From assembly GCA_964016875.1 (NCBI GenBank), contig OZ024729.1, positions 29,098,494 through 29,162,493 of the forward strand: a DNA stretch of 64,000 nucleotides, written 5' to 3'. Under the pieces are notes generated by a model, which saw only the letters and a program-made list of their open reading frames with translations, did no database searches and was not told the origin of the DNA. Positions 1 to 10,394 of this stretch are shown here, one piece after another (position 1 is the stretch's first letter; every line of letters starts with the position of its first letter). The DNA comes from Fallopia convolvulus (Eukaryota > Streptophyta > Magnoliopsida > Caryophyllales > Polygonaceae). A program made the position numbers and the translations under genes.

Positions 1-2
1 CA

Positions 3-1309
3 AAAGGCCAAGTGAGTGCTATATCTCTAAGAAGTGGAAGAGCACTTGAGACTCCACCAATGACTCAGAAGGTGAAGGAGAATGATTTACGAGAGAAAGA
101 TCTCCCTAAGGAGTCAAAAGAAGATGAGAAGGAGCCTCCGCATGTTCCTCCACCACCATACAAGCCACATCTACCATTTCCTCAAAGAAGAGCTGAAGCC
201 CAATTGGACCCACAATTTAGAAAATTTGTGGATATGTTGAAGAAGCTCTGCATCAACATTCCTTTCACGGATGCCTTAAAGCAAATGCCCTCTTATGTGA
301 AGTTCTTGAAAGAGATCCTATCCAATAAGAAGAAGATTGATGAATGCCAATCCGTGTCTTTAAGCAAGGAGTGCAGTGCTCTTATCCAAAACAAGCTCCC
401 TCCAAAACTCGGAGATCCAGGTAACTTTTCTGTCACTGTGTCTTTGGTAATACTACTTATGATGCTTTATGTGATCTAGGAGCTAGTGTTAGTATTATTC
501 CCTTATCCATCTGCAAAGAATTGGGTTTGGGAGAACCTAGACTTATAAGGATGACACTTTAAATGGCGGATAGATCATCGGTTCGCCCCATAGGAATCAT
601 TGAGGATGTACCTATTCGTATAGGTAAGTTTTTTATTCATGTGGATTTTATTGTGTTGGATATTGATGCTGATATGCCTGTCCCAATCATCTTGGGAAGA
701 CCCTTTGTAGCTACTGCAGGTACCTTGATTGATGTAAAGCAGGGGGTCCTCTCTTTCACAATAGGTGATGAGAAAATTGAATTTACTCTTTCAAGAGCTA
801 TTAAACAACCTTCTTGTGAGAATGATGATTGCAGGATAGATGTCATACACAGGGAAGTTCATGGATCTTTGATGTCTGTGGTCTCTAAGAACCCATTGGA
901 GCTTAATGTACCCGCTATTGAGGACCAGGTGGAGAAAGGAGAGCTACTTGTTGATGTTGCCCAACATTCTCAACAAGTTTTGGTAGCTAAAAGCCTCATA
1001 GTTGGTGATGGTGCTAAGGAAATGAAGGGTAGAGTTCCAAAGAAAAAGAAGAAGGATCGAGCAAAAATTGAGGTCAAGATTGGAGACAAAGTGATGCTAT
1101 TCCATGAAAGATCCAATATGTTTCTAGGGAGCAAAGGAACTAGATGGTCTGGGCCATACATAGTGACTCGAGTTTTACATGGAGGTGGAGCTGAGCTTTG
1201 GCATAAAAACTCTAGAAAATTCAAAGTACAAAGGCATAGACTGAAGCTTGTAGTTGATCCAAATCTGGTTAGGGTGGGTGCCAAAGACCCTCCTGACCCG
1301 AGTACTTAA
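3..1309 (+). pseudogene. Internally deleted gag-pol of an Athila-like Ty3/gypsy element
   Basis: This is the end of a retrotransposon gag joined to the aspartic protease and then directly to the integrase C-terminus. The first reading frame (3-479) is open at the window edge and contains the gag/protease linker with MPSYVKFLKEIL and LQNKLPPKL-like text. A frameshift near 430 is needed to reach the protease, whose active site reads CDLGAS, and a TAA at about 560 interrupts it again. The frame of 563-1309 holds the protease end (VPIILGRPF) and, after about residue 150, a lysine-rich stretch and an integrase C-terminal module (GDKVMLFHERS ... GTRWSGPYIV). Reverse transcriptase, RNase H and the integrase core are absent, so the deletion lies between about 900 and 1040. 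The lineage is from memory of Athila polyproteins. It is non-functional. Confidence 0.85.
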
Positions 1310-2828
1310 AAGAAGATGGAAGTTCAAGCTAATGACCTTAAACAAGCGTTGCTTAGGAGGCAACCCAAGGTTAGTGGTTTCTTCTCTTTCTTTTATTTTC
1401 TACATTGGGGACAATGTAGATTTTAAGTTTGGGGGAGGGAAACATGTTTCATGTTAGTTTAGATTGCATATAGTTTCATGCTAAGTTGCATTATCATGTT
1501 TAAGTTTTTTGCACTTGTCTTTACATTCAAAAAAATGCAAAAAAAAAGAAAAAAAATCATGCATTTTAGGTGTTATTGAATCCCTTTTAATGGAAAACCC
1601 CTTGTCCTTAATTATTCATTGCATAACTCTAAAACCTATGACATGCTTGAATTGTTTAAACCTCTATATATTAGCATGATTGTGAATTGTTGAAAACCCC
1701 TTGTCCTTTTAATGGAAAACCCTTTGTCCTTAATTATCTTTTGAGATTTGAGATTCTGCTGAAATTGTAGACATGTTTAGCCTTGTTAGATCAATATTTT
1801 TAGCCTTTCTAGGACTATTTGTCCTCTCTTTATTTCTTGAGTGTCTCACTATGATTTCCAACTCTAGAACTTGCGTTTAGATATCTATTTTGAGGCTGGT
1901 TACATTAGTCTTGCATATGACATTAAAGTGATAGAGGCATTATTTTTCATTAGCCTATATTTCCCTATCCACCCTGCATATTAATCCTTCTTTTTGAAGC
2001 CCCTATTAGCCTTGATAGCCCATCTTTTTTAGCTCCACAAAATTAAATTCCAAGCCTAATTAGCCTGACCTTTCTAGAGAATAGCAATTTTTACTGGATT
2101 TATTTTATGAAGTTTGAGTGAGTTGGGGAGTTGAGAGGAAGAATGATATTGGTAGATGAGTTAAAAAGAAAACAAATGAAGTAAAGGGAATAAAGGTTGA
2201 AAATGAAGAGTGGTTTGAGCTTGAGAAATATAAATTGCATATGAAGGAAAAGTCTCAAAAGCCATGAAAAGAATGGGTTAAAAAAATGCAAAAGAAGTGT
2301 GAGAAGAAGAAAAAAAAGAGTTGAAGTATGAATGAAAGGTGTGGAAAGAAAGTGAGCAAAAGAGTTAGTTTGTTGGTGTTAATGAAGCTTAAATTCCTAT
2401 TTTTCAGATTTAGCACCACATAACTAAATTTATTCCACGCCTTAATCTTCTCACCTTGGCCACGTTACAACCCATCAAAAGACCTCTTGATTTTTTGTTG
2501 TATGCAATGTCCATAGCGGTGGAGATTTAGAAAACTGATGCAAGCATATGGTAGTTTAGCGGTCTTAGTTCAGAATTGAGCGAAACACTATACCCTTAAA
2601 CACTTGAGTGTGAGAGACAAACACATTTACCTAGTGAGGTTTAGAATGGATGCATTCTCTTGGTCTTTTTTATTTTCTAAAACATGTGCAATGATTTCAA
2701 TTTGTGAACTACAAGTTTATTGATTAATGCTTAACTTCATTTGAGGTGGATACTTGAATTGCAATGTCTTGTGGGGTGTTGAGTTTATTTCTTGCTTGAG
2801 GACAAGCAAGGTTCAAGTTTGGGGAGTT
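1310..2828 (+). other. Non-coding 3' internal region of the Athila-like element
   Basis: No gene is seen in these 1.5 kb. It begins with the pattern usual after Athila-type pol genes: ACATTGGGGACAATG followed by a purine run TTTAAGTTTGGGGGAGGGA at 1422-1440. A partly repeated AT-rich block at 1570-1740 has two copies of a segment reading CCCTTGTCCTTAATTAT. It ends with a second polypurine tract (AAGTTTGGGGAGTT, about 2815-2828) directly before the LTR, which would prime plus-strand synthesis. The minus-strand ORF at 2100-2291 is low-complexity and is not a gene. Confidence 0.7.
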
Positions 2829-3106
2829 TGATAACCTGCATTTTAGAGCATATTAGGACATGCATTTAGGACTTTAGTTTATATGTTTTCATGCATTAGT
2901 CTTGTGTCTTCTAGTACTTTTAATTTAGTTTCCGTTATAGATGTCTACACGCGTATTTGTATGATTTTCAGGTACTTTGGAGAAGTTTGAGCTTCGTTGG
3001 AACGCGTTTGGATACTTGGCGGAATCAAGACTTCATTCTAGGAGGCAACGGGACCGGAAAAGAATGATTCAAGAGACGAAAGGAAGGAAGCACACAAGCA
3101 AGGCCA

Positions 3107-3475
3107 AGGTCGTGCACCTTAGTGCACGGTCGTGCAGGCAGTGTCGACAATCCTTTGGATCGTGCGCCATGGGCACACGATCGTGCGCCTCGGTTCAGAG
3201 AAAGGCACGGGTCGTGTCTTCAAAACGCATGACCATGCGGTGCCAAGGCGTTGCCCGTGTGCTGGCGTGGATAGCGAGTCGTCTCGGCATGGATCATGCG
3301 CTCCAACGCACGATCGTGCGTATCCTCTTGCGCCGACGTAGATCGTGCATTTTGAAGACATGGGTCGTGCGGTGCCGCACACGATCGTGCGTCCCTCCAA
3401 GGCTCGGCTATGCTCGTGCATTGTGCAGGCTAGGGTCGTGTGTCTCGGCGCACGACGCGCACCGTGAGTCGTGCG
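3107..3475. repeat. Array of CGCACGATCGTGCG-type palindromes in the LTR
   Basis: About a dozen degenerate copies of a palindrome whose best form is CGCACGATCGTGCG (3307-3320), with others near 3175 and 3380 and half sites GGTCGTGC in between. Spacing is irregular, about 20-60 bp, so this is not a simple tandem repeat. The block lies immediately upstream of the TATA box at 3523, where LTR regulatory sites usually are. Its function is unknown. Confidence 0.7.
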
Positions 3476-3522
3476 CCCCTCTAGGTTGGGTTTTTGGGCC
3501 GCCTCTTCCACCCTATCCTTAG

Positions 3523-3530
3523 TATAAATA
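3523..3530 (+). promoter_or_regulatory. TATA box of the Athila-like LTR
   Basis: TATAAATA sits at the end of the GC-rich palindrome block and before an AT-richer stretch beginning about 30 bp downstream. Position and strand fit the U3/R boundary of this LTR. Promoter activity is inferred, not shown. Confidence 0.55.
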
Positions 3531-4509
3531 CCCTCTTTTGTTATCTAATTAGGGGTTCGAGTTTTTAACCTAATTTCTATTGCTTGAGAGACAAGTTTAG
3601 AGAGATTTATTGGAGATTTGAAGACTTTTGTTGAATTGGAGTTTGAATTCGCTGGATTTTAATCAAGTTTGCTTGTTTCTTCAATCCGGTATGTTTATTC
3701 TCATTATTGAATTGATTTCTTCTTTCTCCATGACTAGCTAAACCCCAAATTCTTAGATTTGGGTGAACCCAATAATGTCTAGGTAGACTTATTTATTAAA
3801 TTGCACAATCTGTTGTTTAAAGCTTTGTTTGATTCAATCCTAGATGTTTTATGCACTAGTAATTTATTTGATTGGGAACTTGCCAAAGTTTGAGACTGAA
3901 AGGTGAAAACTTTGATAAGTAGTCAGACAGGGAATTGAGACTGAAAGGTACTTTTTCCTGTTGGAACCCTAGGATTTGAACCTGAGTTTTCTCTATTATG
4001 AAAATATTTTGAATTCTCTTGTGGAATAACAATTGTCATAGAAACCTTAAGGTTGGATTGAGTTAGCAATTGCGAAAGCGGATGTTTATTCAATTTAATC
4101 TTAAATTCTAAGTGTTTAAAGGTCTAGATTTTAATTTGCAAGTCACGAAAGTGGATGTTTAATTGAGTCTAGATACGTTTGTTAACATTCGAAAGAATTT
4201 AGCGGATACATTAGACAATTTCCTTCAAACAAAGTCATAATTAAGATTGTGCAATCATCCTTTATAGTCTACCAAAGCATTATTGTGGTGGTCCTTAATC
4301 TTAGAAGCCTTTCTCCCATTGATTTTCTTATATTTACTTATTTACTTGTCATAAGTTAGTTTTATAGCTAAAATCACAACTCAATCTTTTCTTATTCTTA
4401 TGACTTAGTCTACTGATTTCATTACAATTAATACTACATAGTCCTAGATTTTGACACCTTGGTATTACAACCGATCACGTACACTTGCGGGGTAGGATTT
4501 GGCCTATCA

Positions 4510-5240
4510 AGTTTTTGGACAAACGGGTTTTTTACGGCGTCTTCGGATTGGTTTGCAAACAAAGCATGGGAACTATTTTGCTCAACGACTATAATAGAGT
4601 ATGAGGCATGACTTGGTCTACTGCAGAATGGTTGGAAAGGAGTACAAAATCCGCTCAATCCGTTGTTGTTTGCGTACCTCTAGAGGAACTGGCTCACTCC
4701 TTGGCTTGATCACATTGTCAGACGTACACCAATCATGTTCTTCATTTGTTTACAATTACCACGAACAGGTATGCTAATTAATTTTCCTTTTCGAGAATAT
4801 AAAAAACGGTTAATAACTATTGGCACTGAATATAAAACCGGTTATTTTTTCAGGGTCGAGTCCCAACACTCTTTGTTGAAGGTTTATTTGGAATCTTCTT
4901 TTGGGGGTTCAACACTATTTTAAGAAAGATGCACGGCATGGTGAACATTCAGGTGCACACCATTAGGGGAGAGATGGAATGAGACCGCACCAGCAACCTG
5001 GTGTCCATCAAACATATGGTCGAGCCGCTTAGAACGTCTTGTCTCGCTTTCCAAGGAAGGTTTGCAACAGTTGTATTGGAGAGTTGTTTACCCATATCCG
5101 CGCTATAAACGACCCTACTAGTGGATTCCATTTGATATGCGACGATGCATGGTGGACGTCAACCCATGGACTACCATGCCCTCACCAAGTCCTGTTTGTA
5201 TCAAGGAATGCTGGCCTATTCAACTTTCAATGATTTATGA
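4510..5240 (+). pseudogene. Decayed MULE transposase, C-terminal half with SWIM zinc finger
   Basis: In shifted frames the sequence shows the end of a Mutator-type transposase. A W(F)ANKAWELF segment at about 4548 is followed by an RVESQHSLLK-YL block at about 4857-4895 (the family has NRVESxHxxLKxYL), and the zinc-binding stretch ICDDAWWTSTHGLPCPHQV at 5130-5190 matches the SWIM finger CxC...HGLPCxH pattern. A gap of about 80 bp between VLHLFTI-TTNR and RVESQH may be an intron or an insertion. Stops and frameshifts are frequent, and the DDE catalytic domain is not in the window because the Athila-like LTR interrupts it. The OTU and PMD genes downstream probably belong to the same old element. 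Confidence 0.75.
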
Positions 5241-5329
5241 CTTCCTAAAAGTAATTGGTGTGGGAATGCCAAAGGGGAGTAGATGAATAGGTGGCCCCCG
5301 CTACCGTCGATCCAAATGATGAGATTTGA

Positions 5330-5629
5330 ACGAGGATGATACAAGACTTCTACGAAGGCAAGATTGATCGTACTGTCAAACATCAGGTTGGTCGAAAATA
5401 CATGAACCTCAATTATCCTGGCGAGAGGAATTTGGGGGAGCCATCTCTCCAAAGGAAGAAGAGGGGTAGGCCGAGGAAGAACTCAAAGGTCCAACCAAGA
5501 AACTTGACTAGGCTAGAGCATCTTCAACAGCGTGGAAGAGGCACTCGTTCTATGCATGAGGCTGCACATAGCCATGTTCCAAAGGAGGAGGAGGAGGAGG
5601 ATGTATATCGTTTGACGCTAGAAGAATAA
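5330..5629 (+). pseudogene. AT-hook tail of the MULE transposase
   Basis: The open frame 5336-5629 contains KKRGRPRKNSK, a classic AT-hook DNA-binding motif, followed by a basic segment with RGTRSMHEAAHSH and a run of glutamates. MULE transposases of this type commonly have such a tail after the SWIM finger, so I read it as the end of the protein above rather than a separate gene. It leads directly into the OTU domain at about 5629, as in MULE proteins with a fused protease. Whether it was one polypeptide cannot be decided because of the damage. Confidence 0.6.
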
Positions 5630-6258
5630 GTGCACATTGAAGTTGATCTCGGTGTCCATGTACCCACCTTCATGAGGCAATTCCTCGTCAGCGCTAATGA
5701 TGTCCTAGGAGACGGTAATTGCGGGTACAAGGCACTCGCTTATCTGGTTGGGTGGGGGCAGGATCATTAGAGGAGGATGCAAGAGGAGATGGGTTTGGAG
5801 TTGAGGACGCACTAAGCGACGTATGCACCTATGTGGCCTTATATTACGCATATTGATGAATTAATCAATCAGGTCAGTACAGACTACTTCTGGATGGAGA
5901 CGTCAATGGTCGAATTGGCGTTTGCTACTAGATTTCAGTGTGCACTTGTCATACTATCCCAGCGCGGTCCTTACACATGCCTCCCGATGAGCGATTGCTC
6001 ATCTGGGGAACCACTATGTCCCGGTAAGCGTCATGCATTTACATAAATTCTAGTTTTGCTAAAACTTTTATTTTATGATTTACAAATTTTCTATTTTAGG
6101 TTATGCTCATAGATGATGCCCCCATGCCTCCTTCTGCGAAGATTTGGAACCAATATCATCATTATAGCGTTGATGGGGTGGATATCCGCTTTCATGGTCG
6201 CATGGCCAGGTACGCTGGTTACCAAACCGCAGTTGGGTTGCCTCCTAGTTTTTATTAG
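5629..6258 (+). pseudogene. OTU-like cysteine protease domain (MULE-associated)
   Basis: The conceptual frame contains DVLGDGNCGYKALAYLV, the Asp-Gly-Asn-Cys catalytic signature of OTU proteases, at about 5697-5747. It continues with YFWMETSMVELAFATRFQCALVILS at 5885-5962 and, after a further stop, HLGNHYVPV at about 6000-6035, which supplies the catalytic histidine. A likely intron runs from a GTAAGC at about 6024 to a TTTTAG at 6099; the last exon reads MLIDDAPMPPSAKIW and ends at PPSFY. Stops at 5768 and about 5812, and one before the histidine block, make it inactive. OTU domains are known in several plant MULE families; the role there is unproven. A short ATTTGT microsatellite lies at 6273-6300. 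Confidence 0.75.
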
Positions 6259-6437
6259 AATAGGGCTAGTATTTGTATTTGTATTTGTATCTGCATTTAT
6301 AGGATGTTTTACCATATTTCCACATATTATTATTTAACGGTATGTAAATCATAGAAAAGGAACAACAAATTATAGAAAAACATCTTGAAAACATTGTTCC
6401 CTAAAAACCACAAATGAGTAAAACATCCTTCCAACAA

Positions 6438-8022
6438 TCATAGAAAAAAAACAACACACCATAAAACATCCAAAAAACCGACAAGAGATCTATCTATAAT
6501 ATACCGCATCACTATGACGTACAGGCTGGTAAGGGGCGGCAAAACAGGGTGCCAGTTCGGTTGAGCTTCAGGCAACTGTCCAAGAACTTCTGTCTCAACA
6601 ACGTCGAAAAAGGCTCTACCCGATCCTCCCATATTGGTCTTGTATGGATGCCAACTTCGGACGATCCATTCCAAATAATCCATGTGCTACGTAAAACAAC
6701 ATGATTAATTAAATAGTAATAAATAATTATAGATAGTATTAAACAACGTATATGAATGAAGACCTTACTTGGACCATTTCGACCTCACGTGGAACTGTCG
6801 CTTGATGAGCACGTGGACCTCTCAACAGATATGGATGAGACCGCTCTTGAAGCCATGGTACATAGTCCTCATCCATAGTATAAGGGATCATGGCTGGCTC
6901 CCCTCGGGCACCAAGGATTGGAAGCGGGAGTCCCAACGGTCATACTCGTCGCTGAAAAAGACTTCATATGAGTAACATGTCAATTTCAATTCTCTCTTCA
7001 CCTTGTATGGCCTAATGATGTCCAACACAAGGATGGTCTGGTGGTAACCAAGCTGCTTGTAGCATCTCTCTGGCATATATGGCTCCCTCGTGTCGAAGTA
7101 GGTGAGTACACCACGGTAACAAGACACCACAAGCTCGCCGATGGAAAAATCAAGGCCCTGGCCCCACGACATCCAACAAACCAGATCCATCTTGAGCTCA
7201 TCTAACTAACGACATATAGTAAGACATTGTTGCACGTTATTTTTTTGGCCCAGCTTTGAATGGTAATGGGTCGGATCCCCACCCAACGATCTGCCCAACC
7301 AACCTCTATACATCGGAAAATACCTCTATATCCACGTCTATGAAATATATAAATATGTTATGTTAGATATATGTATAAATATTTACAAACAACTAAAAGT
7401 GCATATAAGGTCAGGTATACTCACGTGTAGGACGAACATGAACCCGACTGCAATGTCCTTGGAGGTTGCGCAACCCAACTGCTTCTACAAGTAGCTAGGT
7501 CAATGTAGCCGCTTCCCATTCATAATGAGAGGTCACCCCACAGTCTAGGAGCAGATGCCTGAGTCTATGATTGGTAGTGACATCAGACTTGTCCAAAAAT
7601 AACGAATTCTCGAGCAACATAAACAAGTAAAGAGACGCGATCATGTGCGGGTCCCCTCTTTGTGCCACCACGTTCTTAAACCTAATCTTCAAAGCGGTTG
7701 TGTTGATGCCACCAGAAGCAGTGTGCATGTTCACCTCCCCAAGGTCAACTCCTAACATGTGCGCCAACCTCTCGCATATACCACCTTCATGCAAATGCCG
7801 CACCTTTACCTTTATGCCATTCATTAGCACATTTAGTATCTTTGAGACATCGTGGAGTGTGATGGTCATCTCTCCCCAAGGAAAGTGTAAACTATTCGTT
7901 TTCGGGTGCCATCTCTCCAAAAAGGCAGAAATCATCGCTTGGTCGATTTCCATGAATGTCCAATCCTTTAGATGACTCAAGCCGCTTTGGCTTACAAGTG
8001 TCAACCAGGCTTCTCCTTGATG
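6438..8022 (-). pseudogene. Plant mobile domain (PMD) gene, main part
   Basis: The minus strand encodes a protein of the kind annotated as serine/threonine-protein phosphatase 7 long form homolog (PMD). The best block, 7495-8022, holds DQAMISAFLERWHPKTNSLH and FPWGEMTITLHDVSKIL, the diagnostic N-terminal half. After a damaged stretch the C-terminal half follows: YMPERCYKQLGYHQTI at about 7040-7090, a W-x-HPYL segment near 6850, and DYLEWIVRSWHPY at 6640-6680. Stops and shifts between about 7200 and 7495 break it. The exon is cut at 8022 by the Tat retrotransposon; its N-terminal continuation is at 17343. PMD genes are linked to transposons, and host PMD proteins (MAIN, MAIL1) act in silencing. 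It is convergent with the transposase and OTU frames. Confidence 0.8.
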
Positions 8023-8027
8023 GTTAT
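8023..8027. repeat. Left target-site duplication GTTAT of the Tat element
   Basis: GTTAT immediately precedes the TGTTGGGCC start of the 5' LTR and is repeated at 17338-17342 directly after the 3' LTR. A 5-bp duplication is what Ty3/gypsy integrases make. Confidence 0.95.
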
Positions 8028-8555
8028 TGTTGGGCCTCCCAGAAATTAGCCCAAAGGCGAAGGGCATGTTAAGTGTGATTAAGCAGAGCCCATCATTTAA
8101 GACGTGCAAGATGCGCTATAATGAACGGCATGAGAAGTGCGGATATGGGTAACGGCTAAGGGCATTAAGATCGGTGGCGAGATCTCCGAGATCTCTCGTA
8201 ATTACGGCAATGGTCAAAAGAGATAGAAGTGTATAAAAACCGAAGAAGAGAAAAGGAAGAGGATCGACTATTGCATTCGAAAAAGCTCTATACTCAGTCC
8301 AGTCTCCTTGCTCAAAAGGATAATCGGTCCATTCTCTTTGTTCGAAAGCTCTGTTTTGTGCTTGTAATTTTGAAAGGATTATTGCACCTCGTCGATCACA
8401 AATCCATCATTTAATCTTTCTTTCATCTACATTTTACATATTTCCTTTGATTTTTGTATCTTGTTTATTATCCATAACGCGTTACGACTATTTTCTGGTT
8501 AGGATTCCCTCATTATAGCAGGTAACACGTTCGTGTGGTAAATCTACCCAAAACA
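8028..8555 (+). repeat. 5' LTR of the Tat element
   Basis: 528 bp, TGTTGGGCC...CCAAAACA, nearly identical to 16809-17337. A TATA-like TATAAAAA lies at about 8233-8240. The ORFs starting at 8229 and 17010 are the same LTR sequence read through and are not genes. Confidence 0.95.
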
Positions 8556-8556
8556 A

Positions 8557-8576
8557 TTGGCGCCCACCGTGGGGCC
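8557..8576 (+). other. Primer-binding site of the Tat element
   Basis: TTGGCGCCCACCGTGGGGCC follows the LTR after one base. This is a recurrent PBS sequence in plant Tat-type elements. I do not assign the tRNA species from the sequence alone. Confidence 0.8.
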
Positions 8577-8627
8577 CTATCTAAAAGGAAGCGCGCCGCC
8601 AAAAGAACAAAAAGCTCTACTTACAAG

Positions 8628-10394
8628 ATGGAAGGCATTCATGCTACCTACAGTCATGTGGAAGACCCCGAGAACCATGAAATCAACCAAGGTGGGGATA
8701 ACCAACAAACTGGAAATGTAGACGGAATTGGAAACGTAGACGGAGTCGATCAAGATTTTGGGAATGTGAATGGAAATCCTACCACTTGCACGGCAGCAGA
8801 ACGAGGAGGGGCAGTTGACTCCGACATTATCACTGAACTCCGCGCATCCATGATTGCTCTCCAAAAAGATTTGGAAAATCAAAAGGAAGCTCATGCCAAA
8901 TTCACCGAGGTATATGAAAGGAAAATTGAAACTTTAACTAATGAACGTAATTTGCTTCGGTCTCAGGTACAATCAGCACCAAACCGTCACGTAACGGACG
9001 CATCAGATGGCGTCGCTCGTCGACTGGACATGGATGACCCAAACTTTGTAACACCCAACGGTACTAGGCCAACAACTGGATATCAGGTAAACGGTAATTC
9101 TTTTAGGGCTATTAGAGAGGATGTTGAGGTTGCCCAATTACGGGAACGACTCAAAGCTTTGGAGGACCAAATCACTCGGGTCCTAGAAGCACCACAACCT
9201 ATAGAAGTGGAAAGAAGGGATGGTTACACTGATTCTCCCGTCGTCCCCGCTATCGCGAGGGTAGACATCTCTCGCAAATATCATGTCCCCAATGTACCTA
9301 AGTACGAAGGGGTGAAAGATCCGGACCAACACGTAGCTGCGTTTAAACAAGCTATGAATATTAGCACCGTTCCCTTCGACATGAAGGAGAACATTATTTG
9401 TCGTTGGTTCGGAAACACGTTATCCAGGCCCGCACTCAATTGGCATTCTCATTTACCTCTTGGGAGTATTTCATCTTTTGCTGAGTTGATTGACAAGTTC
9501 AGGATAAGATTCACGAGCAGTCGACACGCTAAAAAGCGTTCAAGCGACTTATATCGCATGGTCCAAAAGACTGGCGAATCTTTGAAAGCCTTCCTTAACA
9601 GGTACAACGAGGAGTTGGTCACCATAGAAGGATGCGATGCTGCTACAGCTGTGGAAGCGTTCGGAAGAGGCATTTCGGTTGGCAATCCTGATTTATATCG
9701 TGAATTGACTAAATATCCTTGCTCGAATTTCGATGAGGTACAGGTGAAGGCATTAGCGCACGTGCGACTGGAAGAGGATGATCTCTTCACCGTCAAGGCT
9801 GCTAGTCCTCACCGGCCAGAGCATAGACAAGGGAGGCGAGAAACCAGATACGTTCCATATCCCACCTTATCTCCTGCCAAGACAACCATAAACACGGCAT
9901 TTGCTAGGCAAAACGAGCGATATGAAGACTCAAGGTTGCCTCCCAAATTTTTTTATTACAACTTTTGCGTAGATGCCACAGAAGTGGTCGGAACTCTTAA
10001 TAGCATGGGAGACACCGTCAAGTGGCCAAGAAAAAGTAACGCACCTACGCACCAAAAAGATAAATCCAGATGGTGTGATTTCCACTTCGATCATGGCCAT
10101 CGGACAAACGAGTGCATCGTGTTGAGAAAAGAGGTAAGCGAGCTACTATGCAGGGGGTACCTCAAGGACTTAATATCAGAAAGAGCAAAGGAACAACTAG
10201 AACGCAACAAAGGGAAAGCCAGTCCACCACCAACTCCAAAACATACAAGAGTAATCAACGTCATCACTGGGGGGGTCCGAAATCTGTGGCATAACCTATT
10301 CCATAGCAAAGAGAATCGCAAGGGATACCAGGAGAGAACACCCCAAAATCTCTACTCGAACGAATCGCGACATGATGCCCATTACCTTCGATGA
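8628..10394 (+). CDS. gag: Gag polyprotein of the Tat element
   Basis: 588-residue capsid/nucleocapsid protein that would package the element RNA in the cytoplasm. I chose the ATG at 8628; the frame is open further upstream only through the primer-binding region. An N-terminal acidic, Gly/Asn-rich part with short GNVDG repeats is followed by a coiled-coil segment, then the retrotransposon gag domain (YEGVKDPDQHVAAFKQAM ... SFAELIDKFRIRFTSSRH ... LKAFLNRYNEEL), and near the C-terminus a Cys/His stretch WCDFHFDHGHRTNEC typical of Tat gags in place of a CCHC knuckle. It ends in a different frame from protease, overlapping it by about 20 bp, so pol expression would need a frameshift or the junction is mutated. 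The reading frame itself is intact. Confidence 0.85.
   Translation: MEGIHATYSHVEDPENHEINQGGDNQQTGNVDGIGNVDGVDQDFGNVNGNPTTCTAAERGGAVDSDIITELRASMIALQKDLENQKEAHAKFTEVYERKIETLTNERNLLRSQVQSAPNRHVTDASDGVARRLDMDDPNFVTPNGTRPTTGYQVNGNSFRAIREDVEVAQLRERLKALEDQITRVLEAPQPIEVERRDGYTDSPVVPAIARVDISRKYHVPNVPKYEGVKDPDQHVAAFKQAMNISTVPFDMKENIICRWFGNTLSRPALNWHSHLPLGSISSFAELIDKFRIRFTSSRHAKKRSSDLYRMVQKTGESLKAFLNRYNEELVTIEGCDAATAVEAFGRGISVGNPDLYRELTKYPCSNFDEVQVKALAHVRLEEDDLFTVKAASPHRPEHRQGRRETRYVPYPTLSPAKTTINTAFARQNERYEDSRLPPKFFYYNFCVDATEVVGTLNSMGDTVKWPRKSNAPTHQKDKSRWCDFHFDHGHRTNECIVLRKEVSELLCRGYLKDLISERAKEQLERNKGKASPPPTPKHTRVINVITGGVRNLWHNLFHSKENRKGYQERTPQNLYSNESRHDAHYLR

Larger units (their letters stand above)
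2829..4509 (+). repeat. 3' LTR of the Athila-like element
   Basis: The repeat starts TGATAACCTGC right after the polypurine tract and ends GGCCTATCA, giving a 1681-bp LTR with TG...CA borders, a length usual for Athila LTRs. A TATA box lies at 3523-3530. The 5' partner is outside the window, so the target-site duplication cannot be confirmed; the 5 bp after the LTR are AGTTT. It is inserted directly against MULE transposase sequence that begins at 4510. The region 3107-3475 is GC-rich and filled with a palindromic motif listed separately. ORFs in this part exist only because the motif is GC-rich. Confidence 0.8.

Noticed and set aside
2977..3522. 181-codon ORF in the Athila-like LTR
   Set aside because: It follows the GC-rich palindrome array, overlaps ORFs in other frames, and has an Arg/Cys/Ser-biased composition typical of random GC-rich sequence.
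8229..8414. 61-codon ORF, also present at 17010-17195
   Set aside because: Same LTR sequence of the Tat element read twice; not a gene.
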